Under the pieces are notes generated by a model that made no database searches, had not been told where the DNA came from, and worked only from the letters and a program-made list of their open reading frames with translations. From assembly GCF_000203815.1 (NCBI RefSeq), contig NW_004457729.1, forward strand, positions 310,674 to 374,673: a stretch of DNA of 64,000 nt, written 5' to 3'. Source of the stretch: Cavenderia fasciculata. Lineage: Eukaryota; Evosea; Eumycetozoa; Acytosteliales; Cavenderiaceae. A program made the translations under genes and the position numbers. Of the stretch, positions 10,517-20,569 are shown one piece after another (the first letter of the stretch is position 1; each line of letters starts with the position of its first letter).

Positions 10517-13500
10517 TTATAATTTTCTTTCTTGTATTAATAACCATGTCCTAGTTAATAATTCTTTTTCTTGTTTACAAGTTTCCAAATAATGATTGAT
10601 TATTTGATGTATCTTTTCAACATGTTGGTATTCTTGACCTAGACATTCATTTGTGTATAGATGTACAATAGCACAAAGGTTACCAACTATAGATATAGTC
10701 TCTTCGGCTTTCTCAGAGACTGGCAGACAATTTAACCATTTTGGAATGATTTCATGGATATTGTTGATTTGTGGAACATATCTGATGATTTTACCAATAC
10801 TAGATATGGCATTTCCAGTTGCAATTATATTTTCATTTGAAGAGTATGCATCTGGTGCCGAGACTATTCTATCTATAGCATGTAACGACTCCATTGCCCA
10901 AGGTGAGAATCTATCCTTTGCAACTTGTGCAGCTGCACCAAGTGCGTAGGAAGCATTTTGTTTAACAAGTGGAAAAGTGATTTTCAAACACTCGATAATA
11001 GTTGGTATGATATGTGGAAATGTGTTGATGGCAACTTCACCACCAAAGTCACAATAATGAGTCATGAAATATAGAATTCCAGCCTTTGTGATATTGGCCA
11101 CGCCAATGTTGTCACCTAGTCTCTTACAAGACTTGATAAATAGAGGGTAAGATGTGATTAGGGGTACTGCAATAACACTATTGTGCTTTACAATCTCACC
11201 CAACATCTCATACTCTCTGCAAACACCTTCATCGATTAAATTTAGTATATCTTCTGGATCTTGATCATCTCCAATTACAGCTTGATTGCCATTGTGTACC
11301 TGTTGTGCTATATCGCCAAGTTTTTGATCCACTTTGCACAGTATATTTAGAACTGACTGGATCTGATCGGTAGTCATTGCATCTTTTCCAATCTCTTCAA
11401 AGATATTACCTCCCGTGTTGATACGATGCACCAATATTTCAGTATCCGTCTCTGATGGACATGTCATAATGGCTGAATCGAATATCTTGATAAACATCTG
11501 GGTCAGCTTGTCCTCATTTTGGTGAATCTTTGACAACTTGATACAAAAAGGCAGACATTCTAGTGAGTAGAATTGAATATCTGTACTGACTGGACAGTTA
11601 ACCAAATTGCACAACGGATCTACCAATCTAAGTACAAATGGTGCCATCATTTCGGAAATGGATTCATCATCGTTTGATGCTTCCATGATTCTAGCCAAAA
11701 ACTTGAGTGTTGATGATACTTTTGTAATATCACGTTGTTGTGATTGAAAAATACCTTGTAATTGATTTGGTAATTGTATCTCTAGTATATTCACAACCAC
11801 TCTAATGATCATTGGTAAATACACTGCAAATGAAATGTCAACAGTTTCGATAAATAAGTCAAATGCAATGAAAAGATCGACTATCATATCAAACCACTTT
11901 TCATTGTTTTTAACAAACACCATCAATATGTATAAGAATTTAGAAAATGTCTTCTTATCTATCACCACACCACATATTGTAAATGCCTTGATTGCAAGAA
12001 CAACTAATCCTGTTTTTTTTCCTCGACTATAAAATACTCTTGATTCTTTTGTTTCATGATATTTTATCAATACTGCAAGTATAATTGGTATTATTCTTTT
12101 ACAATACTAAAAAAATAAAAAGGAGGAGGATGAATATATCTTTGAAAATATAATAATAATAATAACGATTTACATACAGGTTCTAATCTTTTGGTCATAA
12201 CAGTATTTATAACTGATATCAAAGATTGCAATGCATTTTCAATGATATGTATTTTTCTAGATTGAAGTACTCTTTCTAATAAACTAAATATTGCATCCAA
12301 AACACGATCACCAACAATTGTGTCATCTATTTCACCAATCATGTGTTCTTTTAATGAATTCATTATGGTTCCTATCAATTCACAACAATTATTTTGAATA
12401 CTGTCATTTAGATCACGAATGGACCTGACGATGACTTCAAATATTTCATTCCTTGATAAAACCATCAAATCACCATATTCCATTGATAAATTAATTAAGC
12501 ATTCAAATGCTGCCCATCTAACTCGAACATTTTCATCAACTGTACATTTTAATAAAAATCTACAAGGAGGAGGTAAATAATGAATAAATATAATGTTATT
12601 TCAAATATTTTCTGATTATACAAACTTTAAAATGGTTGAAAATTGTTGTGCAATACTAATTTTGAGGTATCTACAAGATTTTGATAAAAATTCCAATGCT
12701 GTATATCTTTCTTTCCACGATTGTTGAGATTGTAAAAAAAGGTAGAAATATTTGAAAATTGGTATTGTTGCACTTTGATCAAATGCACTAACAAATTGAT
12801 TAAAAATCATATGTTCTTGTTCGACATAGTAACTTCGTGGATTTTCACTTTCAATCTTGGTTGTCCATTCATTCAATGATATGTCCTTAATGTCTGATAA
12901 CAACCAGTAAAACAAATGATAGATGATTCTTTCAATCTTACTATCGGTATATATCTTTGGTTCCAATGATATCTCGGCCGAATCCCCTAGCATGTTCACC
13001 AAAAAGTTAAATATTCTTCTTTTGTTGTCTGATTTGAGACAAATACCCTCTTCACTGTTTCTATCCAACACCTTGATCATCGTGTCAATGATTCGTGGAG
13101 TGAGTTGAATCCATTCTGGATCATCTTTGTCATAGATACCGACAAGTCCATCAAGAACTCTATCGATTGATTTACCTTCTAAATTGTCATCCATCTGTAT
13201 GAGCATTGATAATAGTGATCTACAGTGCACCTCTGTCAATTTATCACCAAGAGAGCCAAGTATGTCTACCATATCTTGATTATCTTTTTCAAAGTTATAC
13301 TTTGATAATACTTGCATCAATGTTTTTGCATTGTCTTTTAAATTAAATGGTCCTTCTTCTTCTTCTTTTCTATTTATAATGTTTTCCAATGTTGGTTTCA
13401 ATTCATTCCAACCACCTAATAATAAATAATGTTTTGTTAAAAAGGATTGTAGATTATTATAGCGATACATTTAAATGTAGATCTTACATCTTGGTATTAA

Positions 13501-13977
13501 AACAGTTGCAAATGATTCAATGATACCAAATAAATGTTTTCTAAAGGTATCTGTAAGAGTTGTATTGAGTAACTCGATCGTTTGAAACTTGACTGCATCT
13601 ATTGTATCATCTGACAGTTGATCGATATAATGGTTCCTTTTTTGTTGAACTCTTTTTTTGAACAATAATCTATCAAGTAGCTGAACTGCTTTCTCTTTAA
13701 TCTGTTTATAATTATACAACATGTATTATTAGTTTGTCAAACTCCTTCATTCATGATCACAACATAATATTATACTTACAGTTTTATAGGTACCCTTTAC
13801 GATTAAATATAGTAACCATGATACTACTTTATCTGGTTTAGATACAGTATACTCTTTGAATAGTTGTTTTGATGTTGATTTATAGTTGTTATTGTCTTTC
13901 TTCTCTATTTGTTGATCTTCTTCTTCTTTTGCTAAAACAACAATAATCTCTATAAATTCTTTATCTGGTTGCTGCAT
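10517..13977 (-). CDS. L3: importin-5-like import receptor, intact, shortened C-terminus
   Basis: Exons in transcript order: 13780-13977, 13488-13701, 12626-13415, 12178-12559 and 10517-12106, giving 1057 aa with all frames open. Landmarks: MQQPDKEFIEIIVVLAKEEE, SWLLYLIVKGTYKT, IKEKAVQLLDRLL, GGWNELKPTLENI, LNEWTTKIES, DENVRVRWAAFECL, SYALGAAAQVAKDRFSPW, ISSIGKIIRYVPQI and PKWLNCLP. The protein ends RTWLLIQERKL, about 20 residues earlier than most array members, which continue with a NWD...LSKL helix. The acidic loop of exon 3 is also reduced. The E3/E4 intron has a GTTTGT donor rather than the usual GTATGT, and the E1/E2 and E2/E3 introns use GTAAGT and GTAAGA. Expected role: HEAT-repeat nuclear import receptor. 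Whether the missing last helix affects activity is unknown. Confidence 0.83.
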
Positions 13978-14099
13978 ATTATAGTATGCTTTGATTTAAA
14001 TAGATAATACAATAATATAAAATATAAATACAACAAAAATATAAATATAAGAAAAAGTAGAAAAAGAAAAAATTTAAAAAATTTTTATTCATTTTATTT

Positions 14100-14358
14100 T
14101 GAACTTTATCATACATGTGTTTTGCTGCTTTTGGTAATGAATCTTGTATAAATGACCAAGTTTGAGTTAATAATTCTTTCTCGCATGGTGTACAAGTTTC
14201 CAAATAATGATTGATGATTTTGTGTATCTTTTCAACATGTTGGTAGTCCTTACCAAAACATTCGTTAGGGTAGAGCTGGATTATGGCACATAGGTCAATG
14301 ATATTCTCATCTTGGTCATTAATGGGAAGTTTTAAAAACCATTTTTGAATAAAAACTT
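14100..14358 (-). pseudogene. L4: orphan C-terminal fragment of an importin-5-like gene
   Basis: On the minus strand an open stretch of about 85 codons reads FIQKWFLKLPIND, then LCAIIQLYPNECFGKDYQHV and LLTQTWSFIQDSL. It matches the last sixth of exon 5 of the other copies. Nothing else of that gene remains: it starts abruptly at about 14358, only some 13 bp past the stop codon of L5, and lies upstream of the L3 start. It also lacks part of the usual loop after PIND and ends in an AT-rich tail. It is the footprint of a copy otherwise deleted between L3 and L5. Confidence 0.75.
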
Positions 14359-14370
14359 TTTAGTCTTTTG

Positions 14371-17300
14371 CTAAATTTTATTAAAATATAGCGATAATAG
14401 TGCATCCTTTTTATCTGATGGAATATTATCCCAATTTGATTGGATTGAATCTTTGATAAATAATAGTGTTTCTGTGAGGACATTTTCTAGTTGTAAATGT
14501 TGATGTTGTTTTTGGCGATAGTGTTGGATGATTTCATAAAGTTTAGCAACATGTTGGTAATCTTTACCGAGACATTCATTGGTGTAGAGTCGGATAATAG
14601 CATATAGGTTATCAATTACATCAACAATCTCATCCTTGTCAGATATGGGAAGATGATCCAACCATTTTGGAAAAATTATATCGACCTGGCTGGCTATTTG
14701 TGGAACATATCTGATGATTCTGCCAACACTAGATACTACATTTTCAGTGGCACGTGTGTTGATTTGAGAGTATGCATAGTCGTCAGATACCAAGATATCA
14801 AATAACTGTAAAACATCGATTGCCCATGGTGAGAATCTATCCTTGGCAAGTTTTGCTGCCATTCCAAGTGCAAATGAACCATTTTGTCTACAACCTGCAT
14901 CTTCTGATTGTTTTAGAAACTCGATCATAATAGGTATGATCTTTGGGTATGTACTAATAGAGATATCTCCACCATATTCAAAAAACATTGAGATAAAATA
15001 TAGGATTCTACGCTTCAAGAATTGTTCGTCGTAAACATCTTCTTGTAATTTCTGACAGGATTTTTGAATGAATTGACCATCAGAGATAAGGATAAGGGGT
15101 ACTGTGATGGCACTGTTGTACATGATCATGTCACCAATCATCACGAAGATGTTGGGAACTGCTCTACCGATGATAGAGTTTAGATCATTTGGATAATGAT
15201 TACCAATGACATCTTGATTTCCAAGTCGAGCCTGGTTTTCCATATCTTGAAATATTTCTTCTAGCTTTGACAATACTTCAAGTGTAGATTGTACTTGATC
15301 CAGTGTCATTGCGTCATTTCCCATTGTTTTGATGATACTAATTCCTTGGTAGATTTTTTGTCCCAAGACCTTGGGGTTGGTCTCTAGAGCACATGATATG
15401 ATGATCTCATCGAATACCATTTCAAATATCCTGGTCATCTTGTCGCAACTCGCACCAAAACACAGTTTGGACAACTTTAAACATCCAGGTAAACAGTCTA
15501 GTGAATCGATTCGAATATTGGTGCTGGTTGTTGTACACTTTAACAAGTTGCACAGAGAAACTATCAATCCTTGTACAAATGGTGCCAATATTTCGCAAAT
15601 GGAGTCATTATCGTTTAATTCGTTAATGATTTTAGTTAAAACCTTTAGTGTTGATGATACTCTCTTTTGTTGTTGTTTTTGTTGATATGGATTGGGTAAT
15701 GGTGTCTCTAGTACATTGATAATATTACCCATGATCATTGGTAAATAAATTGCAAATGACTTGCCAACCAATCCAATAAATACATTTGTTGATTTTAAAA
15801 CATTCTTTATCAAATCAATCGATTTACCATTCTTTTTAGCAAACATCATAAACCTAAATAAATCTTTTGAAAATATATTCTTGTTATATTTAACCAGTTC
15901 ACAACACTTTGTAAATGATTTGATTAAACGATTGCATACAATTCTACAGTCTTTATGCAATACTCCTGAATCTTTTGTTCCATGATGTTTTTCCAATGAT
16001 GATAATAGAATTGGTACAAATTTATACTAAATAAATAAATAAATAAATCATTAATGAGAATATATTTTGATTATTAATAAAGTAATAACAAATACTTACA
16101 GGTATAAAATTTAAATTTTTTGATCAGTTAAAATCAACAATACTTCTAATGCATCTTCAACTACATTGATATATGATGATTCAAGTAGTATTGTAAGTGC
16201 ACTACATAGTACTTTTAAAATACTATCATCAATATTACGATATCCCATTGGTTCTATTAGATGGTCGCGCATCAAATAGCAATAACTACTTTGTATACAT
16301 TCATTCATATCTCGATGAATTGATTTTCCAATAGCTTGAAATACTTTTTTTCTTGATTTAATCATTGTTGTTGGAAATTCTTCAAAACAACCATTGAATA
16401 CAAATAAACACTCGAGTGATGCCCATTTATTTAACTTTGGTATTTTCATCATCAATACATTTTAATACTGACCTAGACAAATAATCAATGATTAATAAAA
16501 ATAATATTAATGAATGTATACAAAGTAAATAAAACTTTTTTTAAAAATACATACTCTAAAATAATTGGAAATAGTTTTTCATCAAAAAAATCCAATTCAA
16601 AATATTTTGGTATATTCATCATAGCTGCATATCTTTGTTCCCATTGTTGAGATTTTGAAAAGATTTTGACTTGTTTTAAAACAGGTTCTAAACCACGCTT
16701 GCCAATACCACGCAAAAATCCAACATAATTTGAGTTGGCTACAACTAGTTGATCTTCTTTGTTGTACTCTTCTTCGGGATTAATATTATCATCATCATAA
16801 TCATCTCTGTTATAACGAATTATCATATTGGCAGTCCATTCTTCCAAAGGTACATCCTTGATTTGTGATAGCCAGAAGAACAAAAGAGAGATGATTCTCT
16901 CGATCTGGTTATCTGTATAGAGGGTAGGAGTAGGAGAGGGATCTTTCCTCACAGCCATTGCCAACACATAATCAAATACCATTATCTTTGTCTTTTCAGA
17001 TGCGAAACCATTCCCACTTTGATTTCTCTCTAACATTTCAATCAAAGTGTCAATGATCAGTGAGACTCTCTCGATCATACTTGGAGTATTCGTATCGATA
17101 GCTGGAAGGTTCGTTACTATTTTCTCTATTAAATCTCCATCATCTTGTCCATCCAGTTTTGCAAGCATTGTTAACATCTTGGGTAATAATACACCATACC
17201 TCTCCTCGGTCAGACTACCACCAAAAATATAAGAGTCGATCATTGAGATAAGCTGATGTTTAGACTTTTTAAAGTCATACTTTGATAACACCAAGAGTAA

Positions 17301-17967
17301 TCCAGCTGCATTATCTTTTAATGTTACATCTATATCTTGTTCTTTTACAATATTTTCCAATATTGGTTTCAATTCATTCCAACCATCTAATCAATCAAGT
17401 TTATAAGATCATCACTAACGTTAGTAAAGACACTTAAAGAGTGTATATATAAATATCATATAAAACATACCTCTTGGTAATAAATAATTTGCAAATGATT
17501 CAATGATACTAAACAAATGTTGTCTGTAACTATCACCTGTAAGAGTTGTTGTCTTTAGTAACTTGATTGTTTCAACTTTGATAGCATCTACAACTGATTG
17601 TGATAATGTTTCAATCAATTGCTCCCCTTTTTTAATCAATAATCTATCAAGTAACTGTATTGCTTTATCTTTAATCTGTTTCAGTAATAGTATATTATAG
17701 ATTAAGTATATGATCATCATCATCATCATCATCTGATCTTCTTTCTTCTTTCATTAAATGTAAACATACATTATCTTTTACGATTAAATAGAGTAACCAT
17801 GATACTACTTGTTCTGGTTTAGATATAGAATAATCTTTAAATAGTTGTTTTGATGTTGATTTATACTTCTTGTTGTTATTATCTTTATTTTCTTTTTGTT
17901 TGTCTTCTTCTTCTTTTGCAAGAGTAACAACAATCTCTACAAACTCTTGTTCATCTGATCTCTCCAT
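14371..17967 (-). pseudogene. L5: importin-5-like, five exons, exon 4 frame broken twice
   Basis: Exons in transcript order: 17770-17967, 17471-17675, 16555-17386, 16100-16472 and 14371-16026. Exons 1, 2, 3 and 5 are open and typical (MERSDEQEFVEIVVTLAKEE, IKDKAIQLLDRLLIKKG, DGWNELKPILENI, FALGMAAKLAKDRFSPW, IIRYVPQIAS, PKWLDHLP). In exon 4 a tandem AAAT duplication (about 16425-16433) turns the RVRWAS equivalent into VK-stop. A second frame change lies in the T6 run near 16116-16121, before the E4/E5 donor. The two changes compensate each other in length (the exon stays at 1 modulo 3), but the first gives an immediate TAA. Exon 1 ends KDN instead of KGTYPT. Probably a young pseudogene; base-calling error at both sites is less likely. 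Confidence 0.75.
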
Positions 17968-18111
17968 AATTACATTAAGACTAGACTAAAATAAATACAA
18001 TAGAAATCTAGAGTACAGATATATGTTTGTTTGAGAGAAGGTAATATTATGAAATGAAAAGTAAGTTCCAAAAAAAGTAAAAATAAATATCTGTTGTTTA
18101 TTTTTTATTAG

Positions 18112-18404
18112 ATATCAATGTCATCATTCCAAACTGGGTTAGTCATCTACCTGTCTATGATACGGATGAGTGTGGAATCACCATCTCTAATTTCTGTGCC
18201 ATTATTCGTCTATATCCCAACCAATGTTTTGGTAAAGAATACCAACATGTTGAAAAGATACATGATAACATTATTGCATGTATAAAACAACCACAAGAAC
18301 AACAACTCCTCAATCAAACATGGTTATTTATCAAAGATTCTTTTGAAGAGAATTGGGATACTATCCCATCAGATACAAGAGAAAGAATATTAAAATTAAA
18401 AGTG
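18112..18404 (+). pseudogene. L6 (inverted 3' piece): importin-5-like C-terminus on the opposite strand
   Basis: A plus-strand frame reads NVIIPNWVSHLP, FCAIIRLYPNQCFGKEYQHV and NQTWLFIKDSFEENWDTIPS, ending near KLK: the normal C-terminal end of exon 5. It abuts, tail to tail, a minus-strand piece of the same exon (18405-18612) whose sequence stops at SPWAIDT. The two pieces are therefore parts of one exon, or of two neighbouring copies, that were brought together by an inversion. Roughly 65 residues between SPW and VIIP are missing. Confidence 0.75.
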
Positions 18405-20347
18405 TCTATTGCCCATGGTGAGAATCTATCCTTTCCAAGTTCTGCTGCCATACCAAGTGCCATGGAAGCATACCTTTTCACTAGTAGATTAAAATGTTAA
18501 AGACAGTCGATAATGGGTGGAATGATTTGTGGGAATGAGTTGATAGCATTCTCGCCACCACAAGAACAGAATTGAACCATAAAAGTGAGTGCCACTGTCT
18601 TGAACATACTATCTGCAAAAAAATACATACATGTATAAATTGGTCTTTAAACTTTTCAACAATTGATATCAAAGATACCAATACAGTTTCAACTATATAT
18701 AATTTTGAAGACTGGAGTTGTAATTCAAAGAAACCAATTAATACTTTGAAATTATTGCCAATTATATCTTTTGTACACGGCTCAAAACATGATGATTGTG
18801 CCATCAGTCTTTCAATCAACATCGACCTTGAATTCTTTCATTTGGATCGTTAATTAATTTGGTGAAAATAACTTGGAATATTTCATCTCTATATTGAATC
18901 CCGACCAGTACTTTAAATTCAATTACCAATTGAATTAAACATTGTAATGATGCCCATCTAACTCTGATATTTTCATCTTCAACTGTTAATTTTAATACTA
19001 ATCTAAAGATAGCAAATAAAAATATGAATGATTGGGAATAATTTACATTTTTGAGGTATTTTTGTAATATTAATATTGAACATACTTTAAAATTAAAGGA
19101 AATTGTGAAATTAAATTATCCCTACTGTATTTAAAAGATTTAGTTAAACCAATCATAGCTGCATATCTTTCCTTCCACATTTGAGAATTGACCAATAGGT
19201 TGAAATGTTTGTAAATGAAATCAACAGAAAGTATGTTAAATTTCTTGGAGAATTTTTCAAACATTGCATAAGATAGAATACCTGATACTTTATCGTCGTC
19301 ATCATAGTATTTGTTATAGATACGCCAAGAGTGTGGGATAATTTTGTCATTCCTCTCTTCATCATAGTAGAATTTGATATAGTTGCTGTCCATGTCCAAA
19401 TTGTCTTGATCTGTCCACTCTTTCAATTCCATATCCTTTACATCCGCCAACCAATAATATAAATAAGAGATGGTGCTTTGAATGTGGCACAATACTGGAA
19501 CTTTCTCTGCCAAGACAATCAAATACTCTAATATCGATCTTGTGTTGGTATTGGGTGCTTGTCTATTTTCACGATGTCTGTTCAACACTTTGGTCAGAGT
19601 GTCAATGATCCTTTTGGCTAGTTTATTCCATGTAATAGATTCAGAGGACATTTCAATTTCGGGCAAGCACTTTATGATGAGCTCTATGAGGTTTCCCGGT
19701 TCATGTACATCATACTTTGTTTGGAGGATTGATAACAACTTTGAGATGAATAAACGTCGACTACCACCACAATAATCTTCTTCATCATCATCTTCATAAA
19801 TTGCAATAAATTCTCTGATATTAAACAAATGAGATCTAAATGTATCAGTCAGACTTGAACAACCAAGGTTATTCTCTGTTTCAGTCTTAACAGCATCCAT
19901 GATCGATTGTGACAATATTTTTACTTTCCCTTTCAACCATAGTTTATGAAGAAATATATGAAGTAATTCTACTGATTTCTCTTTAATCTATTTATAAAGA
20001 ATGAATAAAAGATGGTATATTATCATTATAAGTCAGGAGCTAACGTACACCATATCAAGATTCTATATTGTTCTATTGTTTCTTTCTTTTCATTTGTACA
20101 TACAGTTGGGTAGATACCTTTGATCCCTAGAAAGAGTAACCATGATACTACTTTATCTGGCTGATCCAAAACATACTCTTTGTATTTTTGTTTTGATGCT
20201 GATTTATAGTTTGTTTTTGTCTCGATTATCATCTTGTACCTTATCATCATCATCATTATCATTCGAATCAATCTTCATTTGATTCTGACGATCCTCTCTA
20301 TCTAAAATGACAACAATCTCTATGAATTCATCATCTGGTTGTTCCAT
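18405..20347 (-). pseudogene. L6: importin-5-like, four-exon class, rearranged pseudogene
   Basis: Recognisable parts in transcript order: E1 20104-20347 (MEQPDDEFIEIVVILDREDR ... SWLLFLGIKGIYPT), fused E2-E3 19086-19987, E4 18631-19002 and a fragment of E5 18405-18612. E1 changes frame inside the Asp/Asn-rich linker. E4 loses frame after DPNERIQGRC; its length is 0 instead of 1 modulo 3. The E5 piece lacks about the first 280 residues of that exon, and has a stop after IIDCL. It ends SPWAIDT at the inversion junction with the plus-strand piece at 18112-18404. The fused E2-E3 keeps LKEWTDQDN and WKERYAAMIGLTKSF. Its E1 faces that of L7 across a 222-bp gap. Confidence 0.78.
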
Positions 20348-20569
20348 TTTAAAAGTACAATATTTATTTGATTGAAGCAAATATTTGTTAATTGTATACT
20401 ATGTGAGAGTAACAAAGAGTATGACTTTCTTTTTTTTTTTTTTTATTGTTTCTTGAACTTCAATTTTTTAACATCTATGCCCACTGCTCCAGTGAGATTT
20501 GAGTTCATTTATCTTTGTAAACAAAGATACTATTATAAAGTTGTATCAAATATTAGTAGTAGTAGTTAT
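20348..20569. promoter_or_regulatory. Short divergent gap between L6 and L7
   Basis: Two importin-5-like genes face away from each other across 222 bp, so the L7 promoter must lie here or inside L6. The stretch holds a T15-like run (about 20430-20445) and, just before the L7 ATG, a TAGTAGTAGTAG-type tract (20553-20567). A similar triplet tract precedes the starts of L12, L14 and L15. No other feature is visible. Confidence 0.3.

Noticed and set aside
18100-18111. Splice acceptor in front of the inverted L6 piece, suggesting a separate plus-strand gene
   Set aside because: TTAG before homologous sequence is expected by chance in AT-rich DNA; no plus-strand exon lies upstream, and the piece aligns to the interior of exon 5, which has no intron there in any copy.
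20372-20569. Longer N-terminus for L7 from the ATG at 20372
   Set aside because: The extra residues are Phe/Tyr-rich translation of a T-run, and all paralogues begin at the MEEP/MEQP-type start.
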